Shown here piece after piece: positions 8,984 through 18,210 of a stretch of DNA of 64,000 nt. Under the pieces are notes generated by a model. It had not been told where the DNA came from. It searched no databases and saw only the letters and a program-made list of their open reading frames with translations. Each line of letters begins with the position of its first letter. The first letter of the stretch is position 1. Source of the stretch: Leptospiraceae bacterium (GTDB taxonomy: Bacteria; Spirochaetota; Leptospiria; Leptospirales; Leptospiraceae); contig JABTUZ010000001.1 of assembly GCA_015075105.1 (NCBI GenBank), positions 1,499,001-1,563,000 of the forward strand, written 5' to 3'. A program made the translations under genes and the position numbers.

Positions 8984-10561
8984 TCAAGGAAGTAAACTAC
9001 CCGTAGCCTCGTCAAATGCAGCAATTCCACCACGAGGCTGGCCTGAAATATTTGCAAACATTCCAACGACATAGATAATATTTCCTATAATTTTTACATC
9101 GTATAAGGCATTATCAGGATTTGGATTCCATGAAGTCACAAGGCCTGTTAAATAATTTATTGAAGATAGATTATTTCTAGATTGCCCACCGATGATACTA
9201 TAGCTGCCCCCAATATATACTAAATTGTTCTTTTTAGCCACGGATTGAGTCGAAGCACCGGTAATTATCAAATTTAAGTTCGTTGCAAGTGCAGTGGATA
9301 TGTCCAACTCCCCAACAAATGTTCTTGATTGACCCCCTATATTTGTAAAATTCCCACATACAAAAACACTATTCCCCGTAATGTATGTAGAATTTACAAG
9401 AGAGCCTCCACTCGGATTTGGATTCCATGGATCTAATGAAGCAGTATTTGTATTTAAAGCTCCAATTCTAACTCTTCCACTCCCACCAAGCAAATTAAAT
9501 GATCCTGCAACATACAAAGTCGAATTATTCAAAGTTAAACCATAAACTGCGTTGTTAGTGCTACTGTTCCAAGGAGTTACAAGGCCAGTAGTTGCATCTA
9601 TTGAAGCAATATTTGTTCTAGAATTAACACCTATTGTGGTAAATGATCCACCAATATATACAGTGTCGCCACTGACCGCAATTGAGTATATACTCCCGGA
9701 ACTGTTTGGATTCCAAGAATTTAAAATTCCTGTGTCTTTATTAAAAGAAGCGATATAATTTCGTGAAGTCCCTGCAATTGTCGTAAATGCACCACCAATA
9801 TAGACAGTGGATCCAGAAATTGCAATTGCACTTGGCTGACCATTTGGGTTTGGGTCCCATGAAGTTACATTTCCGGTTTGAAGGTCAACACTCGCAAGAT
9901 AATTTCTTGATTGTCCTCCAAATATTGTAAAAGTCCCCCCTGCGTACAATGTGTTGCAAGAAATAGCAAAAGTAGTAACCCAGGCTCCAGCCCCACTACC
10001 CACTTTAGGATTGATTGTAGAAAACCCTGAAGTAACATAATCATTTGAAAAAGAATTACCCACAAGGTCTTTGGCTGCAGTAGTAATTTTGACTTTGTAG
10101 GTATTTCCCACACATAAATTCGGATTTGGTGTAAAAGTAAAGCTCGGATTAGAGGAAGTAAGCGTCCCACCAACGCAGCTAGAAAAATCATTTGCGCTCA
10201 CCTGAAATGACCCACTACACGTTCCATCCGAACCTTGGGTTGTAAGTGTAGAAGAATTCATCGGCTTGTTAAAAGTCACTGAAATCGTATTTTGAATGGA
10301 TACACTTGTAGTAGAATCCGCAGGGGATACACTGATTACCCATGGATTTTCGTGAGGACAAAATACACTATCCTGACCCATTGCACACCTAAGCCCCTGC
10401 ATCGCAAAAAAAGATGAATCGCCGATACTCAATGGATTGTCCAACTTAGACTTATGGCAAGAAATGAAAAAGAGAATTAAGCAAATAACGGTTCCTGCAA
10501 AATAAGATTTTTGAAAAAAGTAAAAAAACATATCCCAATTTTTAAAAATTTTCTTCATCAT
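8984..10561 (-). CDS. Lipoprotein with Ig-like domain and beta-propeller-type repeats
   Basis: A 525-residue protein. The N-terminus holds a hydrophobic segment ending in a lipobox-like FFISC, so it is probably lipid-anchored. Residues about 70-185 form a bacterial Ig-like (Big_5/SbsA-type) domain: VSPADSTTSVSIQNTISVTFNKPM followed by ATDLVGN-like text. The rest is seven or so repeats of about 45 residues with the theme VYIGGSFTTIGGQSRN followed by T-G-x-V-T-x-W-N-P-N, a pattern of beta-propeller blades. Repeats like these are common in predicted surface lipoproteins of leptospires. Function is unknown. Confidence 0.75.
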   Translation of the reverse strand: MMKKIFKNWDMFFYFFQKSYFAGTVICLILFFISCHKSKLDNPLSIGDSSFFAMQGLRCAMGQDSVFCPHENPWVISVSPADSTTSVSIQNTISVTFNKPMNSSTLTTQGSDGTCSGSFQVSANDFSSCVGGTLTSSNPSFTFTPNPNLCVGNTYKVKITTAAKDLVGNSFSNDYVTSGFSTINPKVGSGAGAWVTTFAISCNTLYAGGTFTIFGGQSRNYLASVDLQTGNVTSWDPNPNGQPSAIAISGSTVYIGGAFTTIAGTSRNYIASFNKDTGILNSWNPNSSGSIYSIAVSGDTVYIGGSFTTIGVNSRTNIASIDATTGLVTPWNSSTNNAVYGLTLNNSTLYVAGSFNLLGGSGRVRIGALNTNTASLDPWNPNPSGGSLVNSTYITGNSVFVCGNFTNIGGQSRTFVGELDISTALATNLNLIITGASTQSVAKKNNLVYIGGSYSIIGGQSRNNLSSINYLTGLVTSWNPNPDNALYDVKIIGNIIYVVGMFANISGQPRGGIAAFDEATGSLLP

Positions 10562-10679
10562 ACAATTATAAATAAATTATTTCTATCTCCTTATAGTTTC
10601 AATTAAATTTTTATTCATTATAAAAAAATAAACAAATGAAACAAAAATTTATTTCAGTTAAATGATTTTTTTTCATTTT

Positions 10680-11750
10680 TTATAATTCAAAAGAGCGTAT
10701 AAATTCCCGAATAGTCTCGATATGGTCTATTTCGGGAGACGGATTTTCCTTACTCGGCTCATATAGATAATCATCGAATACATGGTAATCAAAAATCTTC
10801 AATTCAAAATCAGGAATCGTGATGATAATATTTTCTGAGTGCAAGTCAAAAATCATTTTTTCTTTTTCCGCCAAATATTGTGTAACCTCAATCACCCTGT
10901 GAAAATCAAATGCAATTTTTTTCAGCTTCCCTTTTCCGATAACACCGAATTTATGAGTATCAAAATTTAGCTTCCATTTTGGAAACAGCATTTCACCTAT
11001 CACGTTTTGTTTTATTTTTTCATTTAGTTTCACAAACTCTTTCAAATGTTTTCCTGCAATTAACTTCTGGTTGTCGCAAGGGGTGAGAGTAACCAAAGGA
11101 ATCTGAAAAGGATTCGCACGGTATCTAAGCCCCATAAAAAATCGAGTAGGCATCACAAGATCAGGAATCAAAGATTTAATCTTCCAATATTGCAATCTTT
11201 CGAGACCCAACCTTTTGAATTTAAAATCTATTTCTTCTTTGGAAGATTGAAAAAATGTTTTTCTTTCTAAAAACTCTTTTAGTTGCAATTCTTCGGGTTT
11301 CAGATACTTTTCTAAATTTTTAGAAACTTCTTTATACAGGGATCCAAAAAGTGGATCAGATAAAAACTTAGACTTGCCGACTTTTACAACTTGATTCCAA
11401 GGAAGTTTATACACAAACTTATACGAGCCGCGTCCAATATAATCTTCATTCGTTATAGGCATAAAATTATCCAAAAATTCTCTATTGTATTTGTGCGTTA
11501 TACGGAATATGTGAGAGACTGGAAATATTTTTTCATAAGCCTTTCGGACAAACCCAGATTGTCTTAGAGCAAAATCTACAGGCAGATCTTCTACGGGAAT
11601 TGGTTTTTTTTCTTTGTCTGGATCAAAGAATAATTCTCTATCTAGACCTTTTTCTAAGATTTCTACAAAACTTGGAAACTTATTTATTTTTCTGAATTTC
11701 CACCAACTCTTAGATTTTGCTTCAGATTCTTTAGGCTCTTCAGTGTCCAC
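10680..11750 (-). CDS. Divergent protein kinase-like protein of unknown role
   Basis: I do not recognise a named family, but this 356-residue protein has kinase-fold landmarks in the right order. There is a glycine-rich loop, GRGSYKFVYKLP (106-117), then lysines in QVVKVGKS (123/126), a catalytic-loop-like FDLHSEN with Asp302 and Asn307, and KIFDYHVFD with Asp321 in the place of the DFG Asp. The His of the HRD motif is absent. The N-terminal 100 residues are charged and unassigned. No membrane segment is seen. It may phosphorylate a small molecule, lipid or protein, or be a pseudokinase. It sits 36 bp downstream of recQ on the same strand. Confidence 0.6.
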   Translation of the reverse strand: MDTEEPKESEAKSKSWWKFRKINKFPSFVEILEKGLDRELFFDPDKEKKPIPVEDLPVDFALRQSGFVRKAYEKIFPVSHIFRITHKYNREFLDNFMPITNEDYIGRGSYKFVYKLPWNQVVKVGKSKFLSDPLFGSLYKEVSKNLEKYLKPEELQLKEFLERKTFFQSSKEEIDFKFKRLGLERLQYWKIKSLIPDLVMPTRFFMGLRYRANPFQIPLVTLTPCDNQKLIAGKHLKEFVKLNEKIKQNVIGEMLFPKWKLNFDTHKFGVIGKGKLKKIAFDFHRVIEVTQYLAEKEKMIFDLHSENIIITIPDFELKIFDYHVFDDYLYEPSKENPSPEIDHIETIREFIRSFEL

Positions 11751-11786
11751 AAATAGATAAACTTATCGAACTAAAAAAAAGGTCAC

Positions 11787-13667
11787 TTAAAATTTTTCTA
11801 AGATACTCAAAATTCCCTCTCCAAACTTTTCAGCCTTAGAATTCCCGACCCCTTTAATGTTTAATAGCTCTACCTTATTTTCTGGTTTTTGCTCTGAAAT
11901 TCTTTTTAAGACAGCATTTTGAAACACCATGTATTTTTTCCACTTTAGTCTTCTCGCTTCCCTGTCTCTATAATTTTTCAACTCTTTGAGTAAAGTTGCA
12001 GATTTTTTTGGGACTGAAGTTTTTTTTATTAAACTAGATTTGTCAATAGGAGGAAATTTTATATGGTATAGCTTTGGGTATTTTTTTCCTGCAACTTTTA
12101 ATTCATTTTTTTCGAGCATCTTCTCAAAAAGCAAAAGTATAGATTCATCAGGAATATTTTTTAGTTTCCCGTAAAGCTCGGACTTCTCTAGTTTTCTTTT
12201 TAGTATATCTTTTGTTTTTTTTCCTCTTAGAATTTGGCATAAAATATTTTTTCCATAAAACCCCGGATAGAATTCAAACAAGTTTAGAATAATTTCTATT
12301 TCTTCATTCGTAAATTCATGTGAAGATTTTTTTAATTTTTCATTTCGAATAAATTCTTCTTTTTCAATTAGCAAATCTCTTTTATAATTCGATTTTTTGT
12401 TTTTGCAATTATCGCAAGAATCGCATTTATCCAAAGCCTCCCCAAAATAGTTGCATAGAAATTTTTGTCTGCAAATTGAAGTAAAAGAATATTCTTTCAT
12501 TTTAGTAAGTAGCTCTAAATTTCTGGAATTGTGACTGCCTTTTTGCAATATAAATCTCTGTGTAGATACATCTTTATTCTGAAAAAATAAAACACATTCA
12601 GAATTTTTACCGTCTCTTCCGGCTCGTCCGGATTCCTGAAAATAATGCTCTAATGACGAAGGAGTTTGGTAATGCACTACGAGCCGAATATCAGGGTAGT
12701 CAACCCCCATTCCAAATGCGTTAGTCGCTATCAGTATATTTACTTTTCCTGTAAAGTATGAATTCTGCATATTTTCTCTTGCTGTGGCTGACCGACCCGC
12801 ATGGTATTTACCTACTCTAAATCCTGAATTTTTTAGTTTTTCATAAACTCCATCTACCTGCACTCGTGTTGCACAATAAATGATCGCTTTACCGGAATTT
12901 TTATTATTGAAGTTGTGCTTTATTAAAATCTCTTCAAGATGGATTTCTTTGTCTCTCTCACTCTCTGTAAATTCTACTTTAAAGGAAAGATTCTTTCTAT
13001 AAAAACTCCTTTTTACAATCTTAGGGTCTTGCATTTTCAAACTTTCACAAATATCTGAAATTACCCTTTCGGTTGCGGTTGCCGTAACTGCAATTACAGG
13101 AATTTTTTCTCCACAAACTTTTCTGAGTTTTAGTAAATCTCTGTATTCTTTCCTAAAATCGTGTCCCCACTGTGAAATACAATGGGCTTCATCAATTGCT
13201 ATAAAACTCACACTGATTTGAGATACAATTTTTAAAAAATATTCTGATGTTGCCTTTTCAGGGGACACATACACTAACTTCAACTTTCCTGTCACAAATC
13301 TGCTGATAGATCTCATTTGTTCAAGCTCATCTTGAGAAGAATTTATAAAAGTAGAAGGAATTCCAATAGCAGATAACGCATCTACCTGATCTTTCATCAA
13401 TGAGATTAAAGGAGATATCACTATACAAGTTTTATCTTCAGATATTGCAGCAGGCAATTGATACGTGATAGACTTTCCCCCACCTGTCGGGAAAAGCACT
13501 AACGTATCTTTCCCCGATAAAATACAACGAATCGCTTCCAACTGACCTTCTCGGAATTCTTTCAATCCAAAAATTTTTTCTAAGCTAACTTGTAGTGAAT
13601 CTAATGAAAATTTTTCCACGTAATTTTCTCTTGACCTGCAATAGGGAAATTTTACTATAAGAACCAA
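11787..13667 (-). CDS. recQ: ATP-dependent DNA helicase RecQ
   Basis: A 626-residue SF2 helicase with motif I FPTGGGKSITYQLP, motif II DEAHCISQWGHDFR, motif III TATATE and motif VI ESGRAGRDG. These are followed by the RecQ zinc cluster (CRQKFLCNYFGE, then CDSCDNC) and a C-terminal HRDC-like helix region ending LLNIKGVGNSKAEKFGEGIL. RecQ unwinds recombination and replication intermediates. The first 17 residues before VEKFSLDSL are poorly conserved in appearance, so the true start may be slightly downstream. It is divergent from the small membrane protein gene at 13688. Confidence 0.93.
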   Translation of the reverse strand: MVLIVKFPYCRSRENYVEKFSLDSLQVSLEKIFGLKEFREGQLEAIRCILSGKDTLVLFPTGGGKSITYQLPAAISEDKTCIVISPLISLMKDQVDALSAIGIPSTFINSSQDELEQMRSISRFVTGKLKLVYVSPEKATSEYFLKIVSQISVSFIAIDEAHCISQWGHDFRKEYRDLLKLRKVCGEKIPVIAVTATATERVISDICESLKMQDPKIVKRSFYRKNLSFKVEFTESERDKEIHLEEILIKHNFNNKNSGKAIIYCATRVQVDGVYEKLKNSGFRVGKYHAGRSATARENMQNSYFTGKVNILIATNAFGMGVDYPDIRLVVHYQTPSSLEHYFQESGRAGRDGKNSECVLFFQNKDVSTQRFILQKGSHNSRNLELLTKMKEYSFTSICRQKFLCNYFGEALDKCDSCDNCKNKKSNYKRDLLIEKEEFIRNEKLKKSSHEFTNEEIEIILNLFEFYPGFYGKNILCQILRGKKTKDILKRKLEKSELYGKLKNIPDESILLLFEKMLEKNELKVAGKKYPKLYHIKFPPIDKSSLIKKTSVPKKSATLLKELKNYRDREARRLKWKKYMVFQNAVLKRISEQKPENKVELLNIKGVGNSKAEKFGEGILSILEKF

Positions 13668-13687
13668 TTCACCTATAGGAAAAAAAA

Positions 13688-14080
13688 TTGCAAATCAAAG
13701 TTCTTTTGGTATTTTCGGCTGGAATCGTATTCAATGCAATGGCGAATATACTGATTAAATCCAGTTCTTTTCAAGACAAAGAATCACTTCAATCAGCCGA
13801 TTCTAAAATTCAAGGGCTTATACTTACTCTATTCAATCCGTTATTTATTTCAGGATTGGCTTCTTTTGGGATAGCCTTGATCGCATACAGATACGTGCTT
13901 GGACAAGGATTAAAACTTTCTTTAGCCTATCCTGTATTTACGAGTACCGGCTTTATAATCGTACTCATAGCATCTTCTTTTCTATTCAAAGAGAAGTTAA
14001 GCTCCTCTCAATGGCTTGGGATTGTATTTATTATTGCTGGAGTATGGCTTACCGGTTCAAAAATGTTTACAGAGGTTTGA
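13688..14080 (+). CDS. Small EamA/SMR-like membrane protein
   Basis: A 130-residue hydrophobic protein with four predicted membrane segments. The second half has the EamA/SMR repeat pattern (SLAYPVFTSTGFIIVLIASSFLFKEKLSSSQWLGIVFIIAGVW), where LAYP-x-F and FxExLS..QxxGxxxIxxGV are typical. Relatives include small multidrug exporters and the ArnE/ArnF undecaprenyl flippase subunits. The start is TTG at 13688 with AGGA about eight bases upstream. It is followed 18 bp later by the sulfatase-fold gene, so a lipid- or polymer-related flippase role is possible (inference). Confidence 0.65.
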   Translation: MQIKVLLVFSAGIVFNAMANILIKSSSFQDKESLQSADSKIQGLILTLFNPLFISGLASFGIALIAYRYVLGQGLKLSLAYPVFTSTGFIIVLIASSFLFKEKLSSSQWLGIVFIIAGVWLTGSKMFTEV

Positions 14081-14098
14081 TTTTCATAAGAGGGAGTT

Positions 14099-16360
14099 GT
14101 GAATTTATTTCGTAAAGGACTAATTCAAAGTTACCTGTTCTATCCGCTTGGACTTTTTGTAATCGCTTCATTTTTCACTTCCGAAAAATTCACAATACGA
14201 ATAAATCCATCAAAAAAAATAAAGCCTCTTCCTGAAATTGTAAACCTATTTTATGAAAATCCGAATATTTCTGTCTTAGAAACTTATCCGAATACCCCAC
14301 TCACAAAGCCAGAAACCCACAATACCTATTTTCAAAAATATTCCGAAAATAATTTTTTTATTAATCAAGAATTTTCAGATCACGGAGTCAAAAATTCCTT
14401 CAAAGCGATAAGAATTCCAAAACAAGGAAAAATTCGTTTTAAAATTGAAGGGAAGATCAACCATACACTAAAACTAAAGTCTTCTCTAAATTTTAAAGAG
14501 TTATTTTCAGAAAAAAACAAATCCTCTTCACAAAATTTACAAATATATTTGAACAATACAGAAATTTCACAAAATGAAAAAATAGTTTCTGAAACAAGTG
14601 AAAATATTTTAACAATTGAAAATACTGGAAATTTGATATACATATCAGAATTAATTTTACAAAAAGAAAGCACTGAAAATCGTCCGAATGTAATATTTAT
14701 CGTAATCGACTCGCTTCGTAAAGACGCAATCGGAGTATCAGGAACAGAATATGAAGCATCCCCTGCAATAGATACCTTCGCAAAAAGATCCATGTATTTT
14801 ACAAACCATTCAGTAAACTCTTCTTGGACAAGACCCTCTACAATGATTTTTTTTACAGGAATGTATCCGTCGAAAACTTTTATAAATTTCTGGGACTATC
14901 CGGTTTTCCCGGAAGAAAGACGAGCCTTTTATAACTCGGATATACTTCCACTACCCGCACTTTTTTCTGTGAATGGTTACGAGTCAGCGATGATCGGAAA
15001 TAATCCTTTTGTTACAGATCACAGATACCTTGGAGTTGATACAGGGTTTGAAAAAGTTTTTGATTTTTCCTTAATAGAAAAAGATACAATTCCAATTACA
15101 GAAAAGTCCATTTCTTTTTTAAACAAAAGAAAAGCGTCACTAAAAGAAAGACCATTTTTTCTATTCTTAAATTACAACGACCCCCATCGTCCTTACACTC
15201 CACCGGAAAAGTTTTTACACCAAGTGAAAATATCTGAAAGTGAAGACTATAGAAAAAAATCGTACCTTGGAGAAGTTGCATTCGTTGATTCTGAACTAAA
15301 CAGATTTTTTAAACATTTAAAAGAAAATAATTTATTCGACAACTCATTTATTCTCATTACCTCTGACCACGGAGAAGTAATGGACAGGTCGCATTCAATT
15401 TCTAAATTTTCGGGAATCTACACTTTATTCGGACACGGACAAGGGCTATACGAAGAAGATATTCAAACACCTCTAATCATAAAACTTCCAAACCAAGAAA
15501 CAGGAAGAATAATCACTACCCAAGTACGCTCTATTGATATTTTCCCTACACTTTTAGATTATCTAAAATTCAAACCCAACCATTTACCAAATGGAGAAAG
15601 TTTAAAACCCGTGATCGAAGGACTTGAAACCAAAGACAGGGAATACTACGGTGAAAGTAGAGGTGTAATGACGTATAGAAAAAATGGATTTAAGCTAAAA
15701 CAGAAAACTTATAAATTCCATAGAACCGGATTTTCCTGGGATGGGAAAATTCAAGAAGAGCCGTCTTTTCTATATGATTTAAAAAATGATCCGAATGAGC
15801 ACTCACCCATCCAAAATTTAGAAATAGAAAATGATTTGAGTCATTCTATGAACACTTTTCAAACCGAAGATTCGTTCTATGTATTTAGAATTGCAAACCC
15901 AAACAAAAAAAAAGGACATAGGTTGAATTTAAAAGTCTCATCCAAAATCGGAAAAGCCATTTTTATTTCTGAAAAAAATTCAATGCAATCGGAAAAATTT
16001 ATAACAACAGGAAATGGATTTCAAATAGATAAGATATTCGGTGACGAAGAACTATTGCAATTTCGATTTAAAATCTATCCCGACATCACTCTTCCTGAAA
16101 TCTCTATTAGCTTGGACAACAATCCAATCCACAAGGGAGAAATAGGAGTCGGAGAAATGGATGTCTTTCCTGGAACTTGTAAAATTTCAAATACTTCATG
16201 CTCAGATTTGTATCTTTCAAAAAACAGGAAACCAGATTTACCAAGACATTTCAGAATACAGGTCTGGAAAAATGGAGAAAATAATTCCTACACACAAAAC
16301 TCAGGGATATTAGAAAAGGATGCACTAAATATATTAAAAAAACAAGGATATGTAAAATGA
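14099..16360 (+). CDS. Alkaline-phosphatase/sulfatase-fold membrane enzyme with Thr nucleophile
   Basis: A 753-residue protein with one N-terminal membrane segment, about 180 residues of unassigned extracytoplasmic sequence, then a sulfatase-fold domain from about residue 200 (NVIFIVIDSLRKDAIG, TGMYPS, NYNDPHRPYTPP, ITSDHGEVMD, LFGHGQGLYEEDIQTPLI). The motif that carries Cys or Ser in true sulfatases reads TRPST here, with Thr244 at the nucleophile position. It therefore more likely acts as a phosphodiesterase or phospho-transferase than as a formylglycine sulfatase (inference). About 200 C-terminal residues are beta-rich and unassigned. GTG start with a GGGAG SD. Its stop overlaps the next gene by four bases. 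Confidence 0.75.
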   Translation: MNLFRKGLIQSYLFYPLGLFVIASFFTSEKFTIRINPSKKIKPLPEIVNLFYENPNISVLETYPNTPLTKPETHNTYFQKYSENNFFINQEFSDHGVKNSFKAIRIPKQGKIRFKIEGKINHTLKLKSSLNFKELFSEKNKSSSQNLQIYLNNTEISQNEKIVSETSENILTIENTGNLIYISELILQKESTENRPNVIFIVIDSLRKDAIGVSGTEYEASPAIDTFAKRSMYFTNHSVNSSWTRPSTMIFFTGMYPSKTFINFWDYPVFPEERRAFYNSDILPLPALFSVNGYESAMIGNNPFVTDHRYLGVDTGFEKVFDFSLIEKDTIPITEKSISFLNKRKASLKERPFFLFLNYNDPHRPYTPPEKFLHQVKISESEDYRKKSYLGEVAFVDSELNRFFKHLKENNLFDNSFILITSDHGEVMDRSHSISKFSGIYTLFGHGQGLYEEDIQTPLIIKLPNQETGRIITTQVRSIDIFPTLLDYLKFKPNHLPNGESLKPVIEGLETKDREYYGESRGVMTYRKNGFKLKQKTYKFHRTGFSWDGKIQEEPSFLYDLKNDPNEHSPIQNLEIENDLSHSMNTFQTEDSFYVFRIANPNKKKGHRLNLKVSSKIGKAIFISEKNSMQSEKFITTGNGFQIDKIFGDEELLQFRFKIYPDITLPEISISLDNNPIHKGEIGVGEMDVFPGTCKISNTSCSDLYLSKNRKPDLPRHFRIQVWKNGENNSYTQNSGILEKDALNILKKQGYVK

Positions 16361-17538
16361 ATAAAGGTGCGTTAGCCGGAATCAGAGTTGTTGACCTAAG
16401 TCTTTTGTTGCCCGGGCCGCTTTGCTCTATGTATCTTGGAGATATGGGAGCAGAGGTAATAAAAGTTGAAAACCCAAGAGCGTACGACGGGACAAGAGCC
16501 ATGCAAAAAAACGAAAACGGCTTTGCCGGCTCGTTTCACTTACTCAATAGAAATAAAAAAGCAATTACTTTAAATCTAAAAAAACCGGAATCAAAAGAAA
16601 TTCTTTTTCGTTTATTAGAAAAATCGGATATACTACTCGAAGGATTTCGCCCATCTACGTTAGACGAAATGGGAATTGGCTATGATACTCTAAAAGAAAA
16701 ATTTCCCCGACTTATTTATTGCGGTATTTCTGGTTATGGAATCTCAGGACCTTATAAAGATTTAGCAGGACACGACGGAAACTATCTATCCCTGTCCGGT
16801 CTATTAGATCAAATGGGTACAAAAGACTCTCCTCCTTCTCTGGCAGGATTTCAAGTTGCCGATATTGGGGGGGGAACTCTAATCGCACTCTCTGGAATTC
16901 TGGCTGCACTATATTCCAGGGAAAAAACCGGCAAAGGTCAAAGAATTGATGTTTCTATGATGGAAGGCTCCTTGCAATTCTTGTCTCTTTATGCAGGTGG
17001 GTATATTTCTGAAAATACAAATCCAAAAAGAGGAGATGAGATTCTTTCAGGAAAATTACCCAACTACTCAGTTTATGAAATCCAAAACAATAGGTATGTT
17101 TTTTTAGGTGCTTTAGAAGAAAGATTTTTTCGAACTTTTTTACGTCATACAAATTTAGAAAGTATCTTAGAAGAATTTCCATATCAAGAAAAAAATTTTG
17201 GTAATATAAAAGAAAAAATTAGAGACTACTTTTTAAAACAAAATGAAGACTCATTAAAAAATATATTTGAAAACAAAGACACTTGCCTGACACTTGTGAA
17301 AAAAATTTCTGAAGTGTTTCAAGACCCACACTTGAAAGAAAGAAAATCCATATTTTATTTTGAACACCCTGTTTACGGAAAAATTCCACAGTTTGCAGCA
17401 CCTTTTAGATTTTCAGAAACACCTTGCGAATACAGATTGCACGCACCTGAGCACGGTGAGCACAATTTAGAGGTATTTAAAGTCTTGGGTTACTCAGAAA
17501 ACGCAATTATAGACCTAAAAAAAAATCGAATTATTTAA
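16357..17538 (+). CDS. CaiB/BaiF family CoA-transferase / alpha-methylacyl-CoA racemase
   Basis: A 393-residue protein of CoA-transferase family III. Visible motifs are GIRVVDLSLLLPGPLCSMYLGDMGAEVIKVE at the N-terminus (the LPGP/DMGAEVIKVE signature), the NRNKKAITLNLK loop, LLEGFRP, and GHDGNYLSLSGLL. In this last motif the Asp aligns with the acid of alpha-methylacyl-CoA racemase rather than of formyl-CoA transferase. The racemase epimerises 2-methylacyl-CoA in branched fatty acid breakdown. Length fits the racemase branch. It overlaps the preceding gene by ATGA, so they are co-translated, though no functional link is obvious. Confidence 0.8.
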   Translation: MNKGALAGIRVVDLSLLLPGPLCSMYLGDMGAEVIKVENPRAYDGTRAMQKNENGFAGSFHLLNRNKKAITLNLKKPESKEILFRLLEKSDILLEGFRPSTLDEMGIGYDTLKEKFPRLIYCGISGYGISGPYKDLAGHDGNYLSLSGLLDQMGTKDSPPSLAGFQVADIGGGTLIALSGILAALYSREKTGKGQRIDVSMMEGSLQFLSLYAGGYISENTNPKRGDEILSGKLPNYSVYEIQNNRYVFLGALEERFFRTFLRHTNLESILEEFPYQEKNFGNIKEKIRDYFLKQNEDSLKNIFENKDTCLTLVKKISEVFQDPHLKERKSIFYFEHPVYGKIPQFAAPFRFSETPCEYRLHAPEHGEHNLEVFKVLGYSENAIIDLKKNRII

Positions 17539-17605
17539 TTTTTTTTTATCCTTTTTTTCTATTTGTGCTTGCAATTTAACTCAGGTAAAAAACAATGGTA
17601 TCAAA

Positions 17606-17723
17606 TCCTGGTGACGATAGAGAGGGGGAAATACCCGTTCCCATCCCGAACACGGAAGTCAAGCTCCTCATCGCCAATGGTACTGTATGGTTCGCTGTAT
17701 GGGAGAGTAGGACGTTGCCAGGT
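17606..17723 (+). rRNA. rrf: 5S ribosomal RNA (solitary)
   Basis: About 118 nt with the 5S closing stem CCTGG/CCAGG (17607-17611 with 17718-17722), the CCCGTTCCCATCCCGAACACGG-type loop B/C region, and the GGGAGAGTAGGACG segment near the 3' end. It is followed directly by a T-run that could terminate transcription. No 16S or 23S sequence lies next to it, as in Leptospira where rRNA genes are scattered. Ends are estimated from the stem. Confidence 0.93.
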
Positions 17724-17881
17724 TTTTTATTTTTCATTTCTATTATTCTTTCAATCCGATCAGCTTTTAATATTTTTCTTTTCGACTTCCTATATAAATT
17801 TTGTAAATTTTTAATTGACTAAATTAAATTCAAAAATTATTTTCCAAATGGATACATACTATCCAAAATTAGGAGATAAAA

Positions 17882-18013
17882 ATGAAAAAACTTGTACTAA
17901 GCATGATTGCAGTGCTTTCTATCGTAAGTGTTAGCTTAATCGCTGGCGACAAAAAGAAAAACGATAAAAAAGCTGCTCCTGCAGCACCTGCAACAAAAGA
18001 CGCAAAGAAATAA
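17882..18013 (+). CDS. 43-residue secreted Lys/Ala-rich small protein
   Basis: A short gene with an ATG at 17882 preceded by AGGAGAT. It encodes a typical signal peptide (MKKLVLSMIAVLSIVSVSLI, then AGD) followed by a tail of about 20 residues, KKKNDKKAAPAAPATKDAKK. The mature peptide would be tiny, strongly basic and unstructured. A strong terminator follows 22 bases after the stop, which supports a real transcription unit. I do not recognise the family; similar short KK/AAPAA proteins exist in leptospires but their role is unknown to me. Confidence 0.75.
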   Translation: MKKLVLSMIAVLSIVSVSLIAGDKKKNDKKAAPAAPATKDAKK

Positions 18014-18034
18014 AATTCTTCTGCATTGTTTTTT

Positions 18035-18069
18035 AAAAATCCACTGTTTTATAACAGTGGATTTTTTTT
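18035..18069 (+). terminator. Rho-independent terminator after the 43-residue gene
   Basis: A perfect 10-bp stem, ATCCACTGTT with AACAGTGGAT and a 4-base loop, is preceded by As and followed by eight Ts. A second, weaker GCTC/GAGC hairpin with a T-run follows at about 18071-18091. Confidence 0.92.
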
Positions 18070-18210
18070 GGCTCGTTCTTGGAGCTTTTTTTCATCCGAT
18101 ATGATTTTTTTCACTTCTTGTAACTCTATCTTAATTTTTCTTCCGTGACAACAAACTCGATTGTATTTCTGTGAAATTTTTTAAATTCAATAATACTATT
18201 TTTTATATTT

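Noticed and set aside
17563-17822. Two open frames of 75-83 codons over the 5S rRNA region.
   Set aside because: The sequence folds as 5S rRNA with its closing stem; the frames are accidental and have no ribosome sites.
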